Notes: generated by a model from the sequence alone, not told the origin. Counted from the stretch's first letter, positions 26,355-36,578 are shown. The stretch is DNA of 64,000 nucleotides from Pseudobacter ginsenosidimutans (GCF_007970185.1 NZ_CP042431.1:5890001-5954000), one strand, 5' to 3'. Made by a program: numbers and translations.

Positions 26355-27671
26355 TCAGCTTTTCAGCATCTCCAGTATTCCTTCATTCCGTATGATCATC
26401 ATGCCCTGCCTGTCTTCTGTAATGCCTTCTTCCACTTTATAGGTATACCTGGGCCTGACGCCATCCATGATGGTAGGCATGAACCTGAACTGGATATTTT
26501 CCGTTTCTTTCAATGCTTCACCAACCTCGATGATATGGGTGCTCACGATGAACAAACAGTCATGGTATTCGGCAAAGGCTTCTGTAACGGCCAGTGTGCC
26601 GTCAAAAGCATCTTTTACGTTGGTGCCTTTGAACAGTTCATCGAACATCAATAATAATCTTTTGCCGCTCGCTGCTGCATCGGCGGCCTGCTTCACGCGC
26701 ACTACTTCTGCATAGAAATGGCTGTAGCCAAGGCCGATATTATCCGCTACGTTGATGGAGGAGTACATTCCTTCACGAACAGAAAACTCAAAGCTTTTGG
26801 CAGCCACCGGGAAGCCCATATGCGCCAGGTAGATCCCAATGCCAATGGATTTCATGAGAGTTGATTTCCCTGCCATATTCGCGCCGGTGAGAAAGATCAC
26901 ATTCAACTCTTCATGCATGAAGAGATCGTTACCGATAGCTTTATCGATGCAGGGATGTTTCAGGTCTTTTGCCTGCAATACATTCTGAACAGGAGCTAAC
27001 GCTTTCGCATAAGTGAAACCTTTTTTCCTGGCAACATTGCTCACGGCAATGTATAGGTCCAGTTCATAGATGAACTGAAGCAGGTTATCCATTTCAGCAG
27101 GGAAGCGGCTTTTCAGCAAATGATCATACTGCGACAGGATGCCTACCGGCAGATCTTTATAAATATCGGTATTGCGCAGTTTGTCAAGCTGCTTATCTGC
27201 CAGTATGGCTAAGAGTTGGTTCACCCGGGCATCCAGCGGACTTTTCAATTGTTGTAACAACTCCAGCATCCCATGGCAGCGGTTCAACGTAACGATGGTG
27301 GCCTGCAGCCCCTGAACGGATTTTTTGTACCGTTCATCGCGGGTGAGTTTGCTGAGCATCTTCTGGGTGAGCAAGCTGGTAATTGTGGTGAATGCACTCT
27401 TTCCGGTGCCTGCATCGAGATATTCCCGCATGATATTCAGTTGCTGCACATCAAAGGAAAAGCTCAGGTTCGATTGCTGGAAAAAATGGAAGATGCTACT
27501 GCGTTGATTGATACTCTCCGCATCCAGCAGGGGATTGCGGAACATCTGGTCCAGCAATTGTTCTCCTCCGCGCGTTTTGACTTCATTGAACAGGTGGTAG
27601 ACCGATCCCTGTCTGAATTTTCCGAGCAGGTTCAGCTCATCAACCGTTTGTTTATCTGTATTGAATTGCAT
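26355..27671 (-). CDS. Short MutS-like ATPase A, copy 2
   Basis: 438 residues, close homologue of the protein at 8710-10029 over its whole length. The LTGANMAGKST, MFDELFKGTN and STHI motifs are unchanged, as is the lever segment NEVKTRGGEQLLDQMFRNP. Differences cluster in the linker around residues 128-180, which is probably the clamp helix region. It is the last gene of the copy-2 operon, separated from its partner MutS-like B by the hairpin array. Conservation of all catalytic residues in both copies implies both are functional ATPases. Role unknown. Confidence 0.88.
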   Translation of the reverse strand: MQFNTDKQTVDELNLLGKFRQGSVYHLFNEVKTRGGEQLLDQMFRNPLLDAESINQRSSIFHFFQQSNLSFSFDVQQLNIMREYLDAGTGKSAFTTITSLLTQKMLSKLTRDERYKKSVQGLQATIVTLNRCHGMLELLQQLKSPLDARVNQLLAILADKQLDKLRNTDIYKDLPVGILSQYDHLLKSRFPAEMDNLLQFIYELDLYIAVSNVARKKGFTYAKALAPVQNVLQAKDLKHPCIDKAIGNDLFMHEELNVIFLTGANMAGKSTLMKSIGIGIYLAHMGFPVAAKSFEFSVREGMYSSINVADNIGLGYSHFYAEVVRVKQAADAAASGKRLLLMFDELFKGTNVKDAFDGTLAVTEAFAEYHDCLFIVSTHIIEVGEALKETENIQFRFMPTIMDGVRPRYTYKVEEGITEDRQGMMIIRNEGILEMLKS

Positions 27672-27700
27672 TATTGTTAGATTTAATCAGCGTGTGCACA

Positions 27701-27792
27701 GTCGCTTGCCTCCGGGCAAGTGACTTTTATTTGTTCGCCTCCGGCGAACACGGTGTCGCCGGAGGCGACGTCACTCGCCGGAGGCGAGCGGC
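27701..27792. repeat. Four-hairpin palindrome array, copy 2
   Basis: Palindromes at 27701-27724, 27733-27749, 27755-27769 and 27770-27792 correspond one to one to the array at 10058-10157. In the first hairpin the arms changed together, from CTCGCC/GGCGAG to CTTGCC/GGCAAG, and in the fourth an imperfect pair of copy 1 is perfect here. The local hairpins are therefore maintained while the long-range pairing between first and fourth palindromes is not. The MutS-B stop codon again lies in the fourth palindrome. Confidence 0.75.
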
Positions 27793-29114
27793 TGCGGCAC
27801 TCCGCCAATTCGTTGAACTGCGCGTTTGCGGCCATTCCGAAGTGTTTCCAGGATGCCTTCATTGCGGATAATGATCATACCATGCCGATCCGCTGTAATT
27901 CCTCGTTCTAACGTATAGGTATATTCGGGAACATTGCCGTTCATGCGTGTGGGCAGGTACTGAAAACCAATTGATGGGACCTGCTGTAAGCGTTCGCCTG
28001 CCTCCACAATATGGGAAGAGATGATGAACATGCTGTTCTTCTTTGCAGCAAAAGCAATGGTGATCTCCACCGTTGCTTCATGCGCGTCTTTCACATTGGT
28101 GCCGCGGAACATCTCATCGAAAATGATAAAAAGAGATTTATTGGCCTGTAATTCAGCCGCTACTTTTTTCACCCGCAACACTTCCGCGTAAAAATGGCTG
28201 GCGCCGATTCCTAAATTATCAGGCAGATTGATAGTAGTGTAGATTCCATCCAGTACAGAGAATTCCATTTCTTCCGCGGCCACCGGAAAGCCGATATGCG
28301 CTACATACACCGCTGTGCTTACGGATCGCAGGAAGGTGGATTTTCCTGCCATGTTTGCTCCGGTGAGGAACACCACGTTATTTGAGGCATCCATCGAAAA
28401 ATCATTGCTCACCGGCTTTGCCAGCTCCGGGTGATATACACCTTTGAGCCGGAGTATACTTTTACCCTTCTCTAACGCCTTGGGAAATACGAAATTTCTT
28501 TCCCTCGCCACTTTAGCAACTGAAAGGAATACATCCAGCTGATAGATCTGCATCAGTAATTGTTCGATCTTGTTCCGCTCGCGATAGCGGAAAAGCAGGT
28601 CATACGCCGTGATGGCAGCATAAGATAATTTCGCTTTTTGTTGTTCGCGTAATACAGGTCCAAAAGCCGGGTCGAGGAGGAGGGAGGCAATCGCCTCCCT
28701 TTCCTTTGACCAGGACTCCATGGCTATGATTTCTTTCTTTTCAATGAATGCTTTGATCTGTTGCACCAGGCTGATCAGCGCTGTTACGCCATTGCTGATC
28801 TCTTTTTCACTGAGTACGGAATGTTGTGTACCCTGCTTTTTTTGTTCATCCGCCGCCACCAGATATTTTTCAGCCATATCGAATAATGCCCCTTCAAAAG
28901 GAAAGCGCATATCCATGCCCGCGAAACTTTTAATGATATCACTTCTGCGGTTGATCTCCTGCTGATCACTCAAAGGCTTGCTGAACATCTCTTTCAATAC
29001 TGCTTCTGCGCCGCGGGTATGCGAGTGATTATAGAGATCGAATAATCCCTGGCTGTCTCGCTTGCCGAAGATCCGCAAATCTTCTATCGTTTGTTCATCG
29101 GTTTGTAAATACAT
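27771..29114 (-). CDS. Short MutS-like ATPase B, copy 2
   Basis: 447 residues, same length as the copy-1 protein and nearly identical around the ATPase site (TGANMAGKST, IIFDEMFRGTN, SSHIVEAGERL). It lacks the mismatch-binding and Smr nuclease domains. The basic C-terminal tail GRKRAVQRIGGVPQPLASGE is retained, including the part encoded in the palindrome. It starts 6 bases after the GldFG-A stop, the same spacing as in copy 1, which argues for coupled translation with the transporter genes rather than a chance neighbour. Confidence 0.87.
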   Translation of the reverse strand: MYLQTDEQTIEDLRIFGKRDSQGLFDLYNHSHTRGAEAVLKEMFSKPLSDQQEINRRSDIIKSFAGMDMRFPFEGALFDMAEKYLVAADEQKKQGTQHSVLSEKEISNGVTALISLVQQIKAFIEKKEIIAMESWSKEREAIASLLLDPAFGPVLREQQKAKLSYAAITAYDLLFRYRERNKIEQLLMQIYQLDVFLSVAKVARERNFVFPKALEKGKSILRLKGVYHPELAKPVSNDFSMDASNNVVFLTGANMAGKSTFLRSVSTAVYVAHIGFPVAAEEMEFSVLDGIYTTINLPDNLGIGASHFYAEVLRVKKVAAELQANKSLFIIFDEMFRGTNVKDAHEATVEITIAFAAKKNSMFIISSHIVEAGERLQQVPSIGFQYLPTRMNGNVPEYTYTLERGITADRHGMIIIRNEGILETLRNGRKRAVQRIGGVPQPLASGE

Positions 29115-29120
29115 CTTTTA

Positions 29121-31460
29121 TTATTTTCTTTTCCGGCGGATCAGGAGTATGGCGCCACTGATGAATATAAGGGCAGGCAATACCCATACAAATATTATTT
29201 TCTGATAGTGAGCGGTTCTTTCCCCAATGTTCATAAAAATGTCTTCGGGATCTGGCCGGGCAGTAAAAATGGGGAACTGGTTATAGGCCAGCCAGCTATA
29301 GGCTGAAACCAGCCAGCGGAAATTCGTTGGACTAAGGCCCAATCGCATATTGCTGGCATAATCTGCGTCCCCGGCAATCAACACGCGTTGCTCTTTTCCA
29401 TTGATATTTCTTGTCAGTTGTTTAATGGTTGTGAAAGAGGGGCCCTTGATATCTCCTTCCTGCGGGCTAAAGGGAGGCATCGTAGAGTCGATAACAATGG
29501 GCGCTACTTTCAGCCAGGTTCTCCCAATCTTTGTTGCAACAAGTGAATCCGACCGGAAGCCTTTATCGCTGGTCCAGGCAATTCCTGTAACGCCAGGCAT
29601 AGATATAGTGGAAGTATCACCGGGCCTCAGATTTTTGAATCTTGCCATGTTCTCCGAAAGTCCACCAGTGCCGCGAGTCAAATAAGGAAATACCTTGTCC
29701 GGTGTTTCGTCGAAGGAAGGTTCCAGGATTTGCCCATTCATCAACTGAACGCCGAGATGCAACAATAAGGGATTCACTACATATTGTTTTCCTGGTTCAC
29801 TGCTGACCATCAGATTGCCCCCGCTGGCGATATAGTTCTTTAGCTTTTCCATTGCTACCGGGCTCAGATCTACTTTTGGATCAGCCAGTACAAGGGCAGT
29901 AAGATCATTGGGAATATCCTGCGTGGAAAGGTTGATGGTATCTACATCAAAACCGGTATTCTGCATTGAAGCCCGGAATCCTTTGTGCGCAGTATGAAGC
30001 GCATATTCCCGTTCTCCGGTCTTACTGGTACTACGCTCCAATCCACCTGTCACAAATCCAATCTGTGGTATTTCGGCGCCTAATACGCGCTTGAATACTG
30101 CTGCCATATTTCTTTCGTCGGGCCAGAATTGCTCATCATCGAAAGTGCGTACAAACGCTGTGCGCCCCTGATATTTTAGTTGCATCACCAGGCGGTACGC
30201 TTCCGGTTTGAGGTTGATCATCCGGCGCATTTCATCCGGAGATCTGAACATGGAAAGGTCCGCATCGATCAGTTCTGCAGTCTCAGTTGCAATCTCTTTC
30301 AGTTGTTTACCCTGGAATTGCCGGTACAGTAAACTGTCGTCCTGTGCCGGATCGTTATCATAATAAAATTCATATTTGAACCTGATATCAGGTTTAAACC
30401 GGAGGTATTTCTCCCAAAACCCACCCAGGTAACGCGTGTTCCGGGACTCAGGCATGCCCGCTCCGAGCCCGCGTCCCACCAAATTGGTGAAGAGTGTAAC
30501 TTCGAGCGTACTGTCTTTGCTGAACTCACGTAAGATGGCCTGTGTTTTCGGATGTATGGTATTGAGCTGCCCGGCACTGGTATCCCAATAACCAGTTAAG
30601 GCCGGTCTCGAGCTGGCATAACCGAGAAATAATACCACCAGGAAAACGGCGAGGTACCTGCCTGTTTTGATGAAGGGCGATATGGATTCCCTGCTATTTC
30701 TTAACCTGATGAATGTAAATGCCATGAACATCAGCGTAACCAACACAAAATAGATCACATCTTTTGTAACGATCAACCCGGTAAGCATTTTACCTGTCCG
30801 GTTTTGAAGGGATAGAAAGTAAGTAAGGTCACGTACGAAGTCGTACCGTTGCCATAAGCTTCCAATATGACCCAGTATAAATATCGCAACGAAAGTAGAA
30901 AGGGCAGATACGATCTGGTAAGAACTGAGACAACTCATGAACATACCAATAGCCGAATAGGTACAGATCAGCAGGTATAAACCCAACGCTGCGGAAAGCA
31001 ATGGACCATAATCCGCCTTTTCGATCTCAACAATACCGGCAGTAATGAATATGCCAACGATCAGTAACAACAGGAGATTGTACATCATGATGCCGATATA
31101 TTTACCAATGACAACTTTTCTCAGGCTCACCGGGGAAGAGAAAAGTAATGCAGCAGTACTATTATTGACTTCCCTGCTGATCAATCCCATGGTAAGAATA
31201 GGTATAAAAAAATACAGGTTGCTGATAATATTCTGGAAAAACTGTTTGGTTAAAAAGATATTATTCGTTAGGGAAAGACTAAAGCCTGCAAAAGATTGCA
31301 TGTTCTTTTCCGAGAGTTCCTGCACATTAGCCAAATAATACACTGGTCCGCTAAAGAGAAGCGCGCATTGCACCAGGAAAACAATGAGTACGAACCAGGC
31401 AATGGGTGAGTAAAACAAGTACCGGAACTCGTTTTTTGCTATGCCGAAAATAACTTTCAT
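29121..31460 (-). CDS. GldF-GldG fusion ABC permease A, copy 2
   Basis: 779 residues from MKVIFGIAKNEFRYLFYSP at 31460, exactly the length of the copy-1 protein. The frame is open 26 codons further upstream, but that extension overlaps the preceding permease gene's end and has no counterpart in copy 1. An ABC-2 permease region with six hydrophobic segments covers about 1-270, a GldG-like extracytoplasmic domain covers about 285-740 (LVLADPKVDLSP, GGNLMVSSEPGKQYVVNP), and a final helix ends ILLIRRKRK. It probably forms a heteromeric membrane unit with the B permease upstream. Confidence 0.88.
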   Translation of the reverse strand: MKVIFGIAKNEFRYLFYSPIAWFVLIVFLVQCALLFSGPVYYLANVQELSEKNMQSFAGFSLSLTNNIFLTKQFFQNIISNLYFFIPILTMGLISREVNNSTAALLFSSPVSLRKVVIGKYIGIMMYNLLLLLIVGIFITAGIVEIEKADYGPLLSAALGLYLLICTYSAIGMFMSCLSSYQIVSALSTFVAIFILGHIGSLWQRYDFVRDLTYFLSLQNRTGKMLTGLIVTKDVIYFVLVTLMFMAFTFIRLRNSRESISPFIKTGRYLAVFLVVLFLGYASSRPALTGYWDTSAGQLNTIHPKTQAILREFSKDSTLEVTLFTNLVGRGLGAGMPESRNTRYLGGFWEKYLRFKPDIRFKYEFYYDNDPAQDDSLLYRQFQGKQLKEIATETAELIDADLSMFRSPDEMRRMINLKPEAYRLVMQLKYQGRTAFVRTFDDEQFWPDERNMAAVFKRVLGAEIPQIGFVTGGLERSTSKTGEREYALHTAHKGFRASMQNTGFDVDTINLSTQDIPNDLTALVLADPKVDLSPVAMEKLKNYIASGGNLMVSSEPGKQYVVNPLLLHLGVQLMNGQILEPSFDETPDKVFPYLTRGTGGLSENMARFKNLRPGDTSTISMPGVTGIAWTSDKGFRSDSLVATKIGRTWLKVAPIVIDSTMPPFSPQEGDIKGPSFTTIKQLTRNINGKEQRVLIAGDADYASNMRLGLSPTNFRWLVSAYSWLAYNQFPIFTARPDPEDIFMNIGERTAHYQKIIFVWVLPALIFISGAILLIRRKRK

Positions 31461-31471
31461 GGCAGTATAAT

Positions 31472-33811
31472 TTATTTTCTTTTTCTTCTGATTAAAATAA
31501 CAGTACCTGTTACCAGCACTACAGCCGGTAGTACCCACAGTAACAGGATTTTTTGAAAACCTGCTCCTGCGGGGCTCAACAGGAATACATTGTCATTAGC
31601 CCTCGGGTAAGGTGTGTAAACAGGAAATTTGTTGTAACAAAGCCAGCTGAAAAGCGGAAGCAGGCTTGCATCCTTGTTCCTTAGGTTACTGAGAAAATCC
31701 GCATCACCGGCCACAATGATGCGCTGTTCCTTGTGATGGGTCTGCCTGGATAATTCAATAGCAGTGGTGAATGACCTTTCGCGAATATCTCCTTCTGCGG
31801 GACTGAAAACCGGTGTAGCCGAATCTATTACCAGTTTGCCGGCTTTCAGCCATGCCTTCCCGGGACTTGTCAAAAACAAAGGTTTAACCACAAAGCTGTT
31901 TTCCCCGGAATTTGAAATACCTGCTGCTCCGGCAAAACCTATCCTTAAACTGTCGGCAGTACTGCCGTGTTCCCATACATATTTGTGTTGAACCAGTTTG
32001 ATATACTCTGCCAGATCAAAACCATCAGTGGTATAGTAGTTGGTTATTTTGTCCGGCGTTTCGTTAGCACTGGGCTCCACCAGTTGCCCGCTGCTGAGCT
32101 GAACGCCTGTTAGAGACAATAAAGGATTCAATACAGACTGTTTTCCCGGCTCACCCAGCATCAGCATATTGCCTCCGTTACCGATATAGCGTTGTAGTTT
32201 ATTCAATACCGTTGTATCCATTGCCATCTTCGGATCTGCCATTACCAGGACAGATGCTGAATCCGGAATGTTCTGCGTAGAAAGATTAAGCGTATCTGTA
32301 TCAAAACCATAATTGACCAAAGCCGCGCGATTCTTTTTATTCAGGGCAAGATCGAAATAATCACGCTCTCCCTTTTTATGGATATTGCGTTCAAGCTCAC
32401 CCGAAACAAAATAAACTGCCGGAATTGTTTCCCCCGCTAATCTGCTGAACGCGGCATTCATATTCTGCTGATCCGGCCAGTGGCTGCCATCATTATAAAA
32501 TCTAACCAGGGTAGTGCGGCCTTTGTATTTCAATTGCATGATCAGCTGGTAGTCCTCTGGTTCAAGATCGATCTGTTTACTGATTGCTGCGTATGGTTTG
32601 AACATGGCCGAATCTGTCTGGTACATTTTTGCTTTTATTCCTACTATTTGCTGCAGGGTCTTTCCTGGATAAGTTTCAAAGAGCGAACGCTCATTACTGG
32701 TTATGGCATAATAGTACTCATACTTATAGTTGATATCAGGCTTGAAGCGCTGGTATCCTTCCCACATTTGAGTAAGGTAATTATTGCGTTGCTGAGGAAG
32801 ACCAAGTGTTGCTTTATCGGCAAACAGGTTGGTGAACAGTGTTACTTCCAGCGGTTCATCGTTGATTCTTTTCAACAGTTGCTGTGTCCGGGGATGAACA
32901 GTATTTGATTTGATGGCAGTAGCGTCGTAATACCCGGTAAACACCGGCCTCGAACTGATATAGCCAATGGCAAGTCCTCCTATAATGATCACCAGGCATC
33001 TGGCTGTTTTCACATACCAGGGTTTGGCTTCACGCCCGGCTTTCAGTTTCAGCAAAGTAAAGCCCAGGAACATGGCAATGATTATGAGATAATACATCAG
33101 GTCCCTGCTAGTGAACAATCCTACTACAAACTTCTCTGTTCGTCCTGCCAGCGACAGGAAAAAGGTCAGGTCTCTTATGAGATCATATTGTTGCCATAAG
33201 CTTCCGATTCTACTCAGGATGAACAATACAGCAAAGCTGGCGATAGCAGACACCACCTGGTAGGTAGTCAGGGAAGACATAAAGATCCCGATGGCAGTCA
33301 ATGCCGTTAGAAACAGGTAAATACCCAGGCTTGCACAAAGCAATGGAGGAACATCCAGGGACTTGATGGTTGAAAATCCGGCTACCAGGAAAACTCCCAC
33401 TACTGCTACCAGCAGGAAGTTATAAATGGCCATCCCCAAAAATTTTCCCAGTACGATGGTGCTGAGCTTCACAGGGGAGGAATACAATAGCCTGATAGTG
33501 CCGCTGTTGAACTCACGTCCGATAATGCCCATTGTCAATAGTGGTACAAACAGGTAGAGGTGCGGCAATATGGCGAACAGAAAACCTCCATTCATGTTCA
33601 TGTAGAGGCCATTTGTGAATGAGTCGAATGCCCAGAGCGTTATGTTTGGATTGTTCTTGTAAATCAGGTGCATATGTTTTGCAACGAAGGTTATGGTGCC
33701 GGTATAAAAAAAAGCACACATCACCATCATAACAACCGTAAGGAACCAGGCTATGGGTGAATAGAACAGATTCCGGAGCTCATTCTTTGCTATTTGAAAT
33801 ATGATACGCAT
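31472..33811 (-). CDS. GldF-GldG fusion ABC permease B, copy 2 (intact)
   Basis: 779 residues in one uninterrupted frame, in contrast to the frameshifted copy 1. The permease part begins MRIIFQIAKNELRNLFYSP and includes LLTMGIIGREFNSGTIRLLYSSP, the region broken in copy 1. The GldG-like part carries VLVMADPKMAMDTTVLNKL and GGNMLMLGEPGKQSVLNPLL, and the last helix ends VILIRRKRK. It is paralogous to permease A in the same operon, so an ancestral permease duplicated inside the cassette before the cassette itself did. Confidence 0.9.
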   Translation of the reverse strand: MRIIFQIAKNELRNLFYSPIAWFLTVVMMVMCAFFYTGTITFVAKHMHLIYKNNPNITLWAFDSFTNGLYMNMNGGFLFAILPHLYLFVPLLTMGIIGREFNSGTIRLLYSSPVKLSTIVLGKFLGMAIYNFLLVAVVGVFLVAGFSTIKSLDVPPLLCASLGIYLFLTALTAIGIFMSSLTTYQVVSAIASFAVLFILSRIGSLWQQYDLIRDLTFFLSLAGRTEKFVVGLFTSRDLMYYLIIIAMFLGFTLLKLKAGREAKPWYVKTARCLVIIIGGLAIGYISSRPVFTGYYDATAIKSNTVHPRTQQLLKRINDEPLEVTLFTNLFADKATLGLPQQRNNYLTQMWEGYQRFKPDINYKYEYYYAITSNERSLFETYPGKTLQQIVGIKAKMYQTDSAMFKPYAAISKQIDLEPEDYQLIMQLKYKGRTTLVRFYNDGSHWPDQQNMNAAFSRLAGETIPAVYFVSGELERNIHKKGERDYFDLALNKKNRAALVNYGFDTDTLNLSTQNIPDSASVLVMADPKMAMDTTVLNKLQRYIGNGGNMLMLGEPGKQSVLNPLLSLTGVQLSSGQLVEPSANETPDKITNYYTTDGFDLAEYIKLVQHKYVWEHGSTADSLRIGFAGAAGISNSGENSFVVKPLFLTSPGKAWLKAGKLVIDSATPVFSPAEGDIRERSFTTAIELSRQTHHKEQRIIVAGDADFLSNLRNKDASLLPLFSWLCYNKFPVYTPYPRANDNVFLLSPAGAGFQKILLLWVLPAVVLVTGTVILIRRKRK

Positions 33812-33831
33812 GATTGATTTTTTGGAATTGA

Positions 33832-34752
33832 TTATTGGGCGGATTGTGATGACAGCTGTTTGAAAACGTCATCGAGTAGACCTTTATCAAATCCTATATC
33901 ACTCAGGCGCCACCCGTTTTGCACACTGGCAGTTACCAGTCTTTCCTTTACATCCTTGTCCCCATCAAAAAAGATACGCGCCTGTGTATGCGTTATGAAC
34001 TCAACAGCGCTTACCCCTTTTACCTGCATCAATTCTTCCTTCGGTGGCGGATTTTCCAGTGTAACAAGTATGGTGCTGGCCTTAGAATAATTGTTGAATG
34101 CCTCCATGCTGTCTGAAAAAACGATCCTGCCGTTTTCAATCATAATGATCTCGCGGCAAAGCAGGTTGATCTCTGATAAGATATGTGAGGACAATAACAC
34201 GGTATGTTCCTGAGAGATCTCCCGGATCAGCTTGCGTGCTTCGATCAGTTGATTGGGGTCCAGTCCATTGGTAGGCTCATCCATCACTACCAGTTTGGGT
34301 TTATGGATGATAGACTGAGCAATGCCAACACGCTGGCGATAACCTCCGGATAAGTTTTTGATCAGCCTGGAGCTGAAATGCCCGATCCCGCAACGTTCTT
34401 TCACTTCCTCCACTGCGGGCCTGATCTTGCGTTTGTGGATCAGACGAAGGGTAGCGCAGTAAGTAAGGTATTCATCGATAGTGAGGTCTGTATACAATGG
34501 CGGTGTTTGTGGCAAAAAGCCGATTTCTCTCCTGGCTGCTTCCGGTTCTTTTCGGCTATCGATACCGTTTATATAAACCTTTCCTTCCGTCTGGTTCAGT
34601 GTACCACAAATGATATTCATGGTGGTGGACTTTCCGGCTCCATTGGAGCCCAGTAAACCAATGATGCCATGTGCCGCGATCTCGATATTGATATCGCGGA
34701 TGGCCCAGCTGCTGCTATATCGGTGCGAGAGATTCTCAGTTTTTAATATCAT
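33832..34752 (-). CDS. ABC transporter ATP-binding protein (GldA-like), copy 2
   Basis: 306 residues beginning MILKTENLSHRYSSSWAIRD. It has complete ABC motifs: GSNGAGKST, LSGGYRQRVGIAQS, LVVMDEPTNGLDPNQ and SSHIL. The C-terminal extension (ILVTLENPPPKEE...DVFKQLSSQ) matches copy 1 with scattered changes. There is a 20-base gap to the B permease. The leader contains the nested dyad at 34781-34827. It should power the GldFG pair. Whether it can also energise the copy-1 permeases, one of which is broken, is an open question. Confidence 0.92.
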   Translation of the reverse strand: MILKTENLSHRYSSSWAIRDINIEIAAHGIIGLLGSNGAGKSTTMNIICGTLNQTEGKVYINGIDSRKEPEAARREIGFLPQTPPLYTDLTIDEYLTYCATLRLIHKRKIRPAVEEVKERCGIGHFSSRLIKNLSGGYRQRVGIAQSIIHKPKLVVMDEPTNGLDPNQLIEARKLIREISQEHTVLLSSHILSEINLLCREIIMIENGRIVFSDSMEAFNNYSKASTILVTLENPPPKEELMQVKGVSAVEFITHTQARIFFDGDKDVKERLVTASVQNGWRLSDIGFDKGLLDDVFKQLSSQSAQ

Positions 34753-34780
34753 GTATTGTATGATTTTGAATAATAGAAAA

Positions 34781-34827
34781 GGACATAAGATTTCCTGATC
34801 GATACTATCTGTTGTATCAACCTGTCC
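34781..34827 (-). promoter_or_regulatory. Nested dyad in leader of the ABC ATPase gene, copy 2
   Basis: GGACA (34781-34785) pairs with TGTCC (34823-34827) around an inner GATAC (34801-34805), 8-base spacer, GTATC (34814-34818). The inner arms are identical to those of copy 1 while the spacer sequence differs, and the outer stem keeps pairing through a T-A to G-C exchange. Confidence 0.45.
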
Positions 34828-34849
34828 GAATACAGACCGTGATTATTTT

Positions 34850-35542
34850 TTATTGAATTGGTGGCGGCGTCAGACTGCTCAGGTGCGTCTTCATAAATAA
34901 TTCCCTGACGGTTTCGTTTGTACTACTCTTTCTGAAAAAAATAATGTTGCAGATAAAGAATAGCAGGAAGATGGCAATGCAGGTGAAATTTTCTTTCATG
35001 TATTGCATGGCGCGGTGTAAATGCATTCTCACGGTATTGGGTGAGAGCTGCAAGCAGGCAGCGATCTCTGCCCGCTTCCAGCCTTTTTCCTTACTGAGGT
35101 GCAGCACCAGCTGCTGCCGGGCAGGCAGCTGATTGAAAATGTTTTTCAGCAGGATATGCTTTTCTTTTCCGGTGATGTATTCTTCCACTTCGAAGCTGGC
35201 AATATTTTTTTCTTCACTCAATGCCTTGTATATGCGAAGTTTTACATTCTTATGCCTGAGGTGCCTGGCAGACAGATTGGCTACAACCCTGATCAGCCAT
35301 CCCACCGGGTTTTCCGGGATGATCTTTGCCCTTTGTTCCCATAATGCCAGGAATGCTTCCTGTACGATATCTTCTGCTACCTGTTGGTTCCTGGTGATCT
35401 GCCAGGCAGTGTATTGAAGGTGTGGGGTCCAGTCATCCACGATGCTGGTGAACTGGAAATGAAAAAACTGTTCAGGAACATCCTCACAGGGATATTCCTG
35501 CAACAGCCCAGGTACAGGTTTGTATTGCATGGAAATTGTCAT
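34850..35542 (-). CDS. ECF-like sigma-70 factor with C-terminal membrane helix, copy 2
   Basis: 230 residues, homologous to the factor at 17224 through region 2 (VAEDIVQEAFLALWEQ), the linker and region 4 (RAEIAACLQLSPNTVRMHLHRAM). The membrane helix FTCIAIFLLFFICNIIFF is at about 186-203. After the helix the sequence diverges completely and the tail is only about 27 residues (ending LTPPPIQ). So the anchor is conserved and the extracytoplasmic tail is not. Located between lipoprotein and ABC genes. No dedicated anti-sigma gene lies next to it. Confidence 0.85.
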   Translation of the reverse strand: MTISMQYKPVPGLLQEYPCEDVPEQFFHFQFTSIVDDWTPHLQYTAWQITRNQQVAEDIVQEAFLALWEQRAKIIPENPVGWLIRVVANLSARHLRHKNVKLRIYKALSEEKNIASFEVEEYITGKEKHILLKNIFNQLPARQQLVLHLSKEKGWKRAEIAACLQLSPNTVRMHLHRAMQYMKENFTCIAIFLLFFICNIIFFRKSSTNETVRELFMKTHLSSLTPPPIQ

Positions 35543-35578
35543 GGCAGATATTTATCCGTTGTGGTTTCAGCGCTGTAT

Positions 35579-36544
35579 TTAATCCGGTATTTTGAAACCT
35601 GCTTCTTTGGCGATATTCCTGATGATGCCAAACTTTTTCAGCACCAGGGTTTCGTTGGGATGCAGATCAGTAAACTCCTGCGGCGTATAGTAGAATACTG
35701 CTGTAAGAAAAGCTCTGAGATCTTCCGTCTCCAGCGGCATATTGGGGTAATCTCCCAGCGGAAAATCGAATATTGGATAAAAAAGGAAACCGATATCCTT
35801 TGGCGAAGGTTCCATGCCGGGAGCCAGGATAAGCAGCCACACATATCCTGAATAGATATCCACCGGAATGATAGCTCTTGTGGCCTCCCTCGATAGGCTG
35901 AAGAATTCCTTTTGCAACTGACTACCATAGCCGTCTGTGATCCTTCTTACTGCGATCCCCGCCAGAAGGGATGCTGCATACATTTTTCTTTCTTCTTCAT
36001 TCATCGTTCCCACATCCTCTACTTTAATACCAACGGTATTGAATCCACTGATTGAAGTGATGCCATGAAAGATCTGGATCTTCCCGACCTGGTTATATGA
36101 AAATGAATCGAGCAGATAGATGCTGGGGATAATGCCTGCCGATGGAAGTTTAGGGACCATCTCGGTTTCCATCAATTGTAGCAGGGGCTGGATATTGTTC
36201 CTTGATGTAAGCGGCTTCGAGAAAACATTCGCACTACCAACCGGAGAATAATTCAGCGACAGTTTTATATAGGCATAACGGGCAGGTGTTTCTCCTTCTT
36301 TGCTGACCCGTTTTTTGTAAATGGAATCATTATAGAAAGTGGCAATGCCAGTGTTTTTAAAGAATGTATAGATCGAATGATCAACGGGGTCATTGGGATT
36401 GTCTTCAATGACGAAATAATTCTTGTCCTCATTGCTCGGCGCAGGTGATTTTTCCTTGCGGCAACTAACAGTGAACAATAAGCCGGCCAGCAGACAGCAG
36501 CTCAGTATCAATGTTGCAGGTTTCTGACGATTGTATAGTTTCAT
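35579..36544 (-). CDS. Lipoprotein related to SusCD-associated zinc metallohydrolases, HExxH missing, copy 2
   Basis: 321 residues from MKLYNRQKPATLIL at 36544; four extra upstream codons are open but not needed. The lipobox is LLAGLLFTVSC (C28). Homologous to the copy-1 lipoprotein along its length: NYFVIEDNPNDPVDHSIYTF, the IPSIYLLDSFS segment and the YTPQEFTDLHPNETLVLKKF C-terminal region. The helix that should carry HExxH reads MYAASLLAGIAVRRI, again without His or Glu pairs, so loss of the motif predates the duplication. Likely a surface-exposed or periplasm-facing outer-membrane lipoprotein working with SusC/SusD. Confidence 0.62.
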   Translation of the reverse strand: MKLYNRQKPATLILSCCLLAGLLFTVSCRKEKSPAPSNEDKNYFVIEDNPNDPVDHSIYTFFKNTGIATFYNDSIYKKRVSKEGETPARYAYIKLSLNYSPVGSANVFSKPLTSRNNIQPLLQLMETEMVPKLPSAGIIPSIYLLDSFSYNQVGKIQIFHGITSISGFNTVGIKVEDVGTMNEEERKMYAASLLAGIAVRRITDGYGSQLQKEFFSLSREATRAIIPVDIYSGYVWLLILAPGMEPSPKDIGFLFYPIFDFPLGDYPNMPLETEDLRAFLTAVFYYTPQEFTDLHPNETLVLKKFGIIRNIAKEAGFKIPD

Positions 36545-36578
36545 GTTACAGTGCAATTGAAATGAATGATAGAGCCGG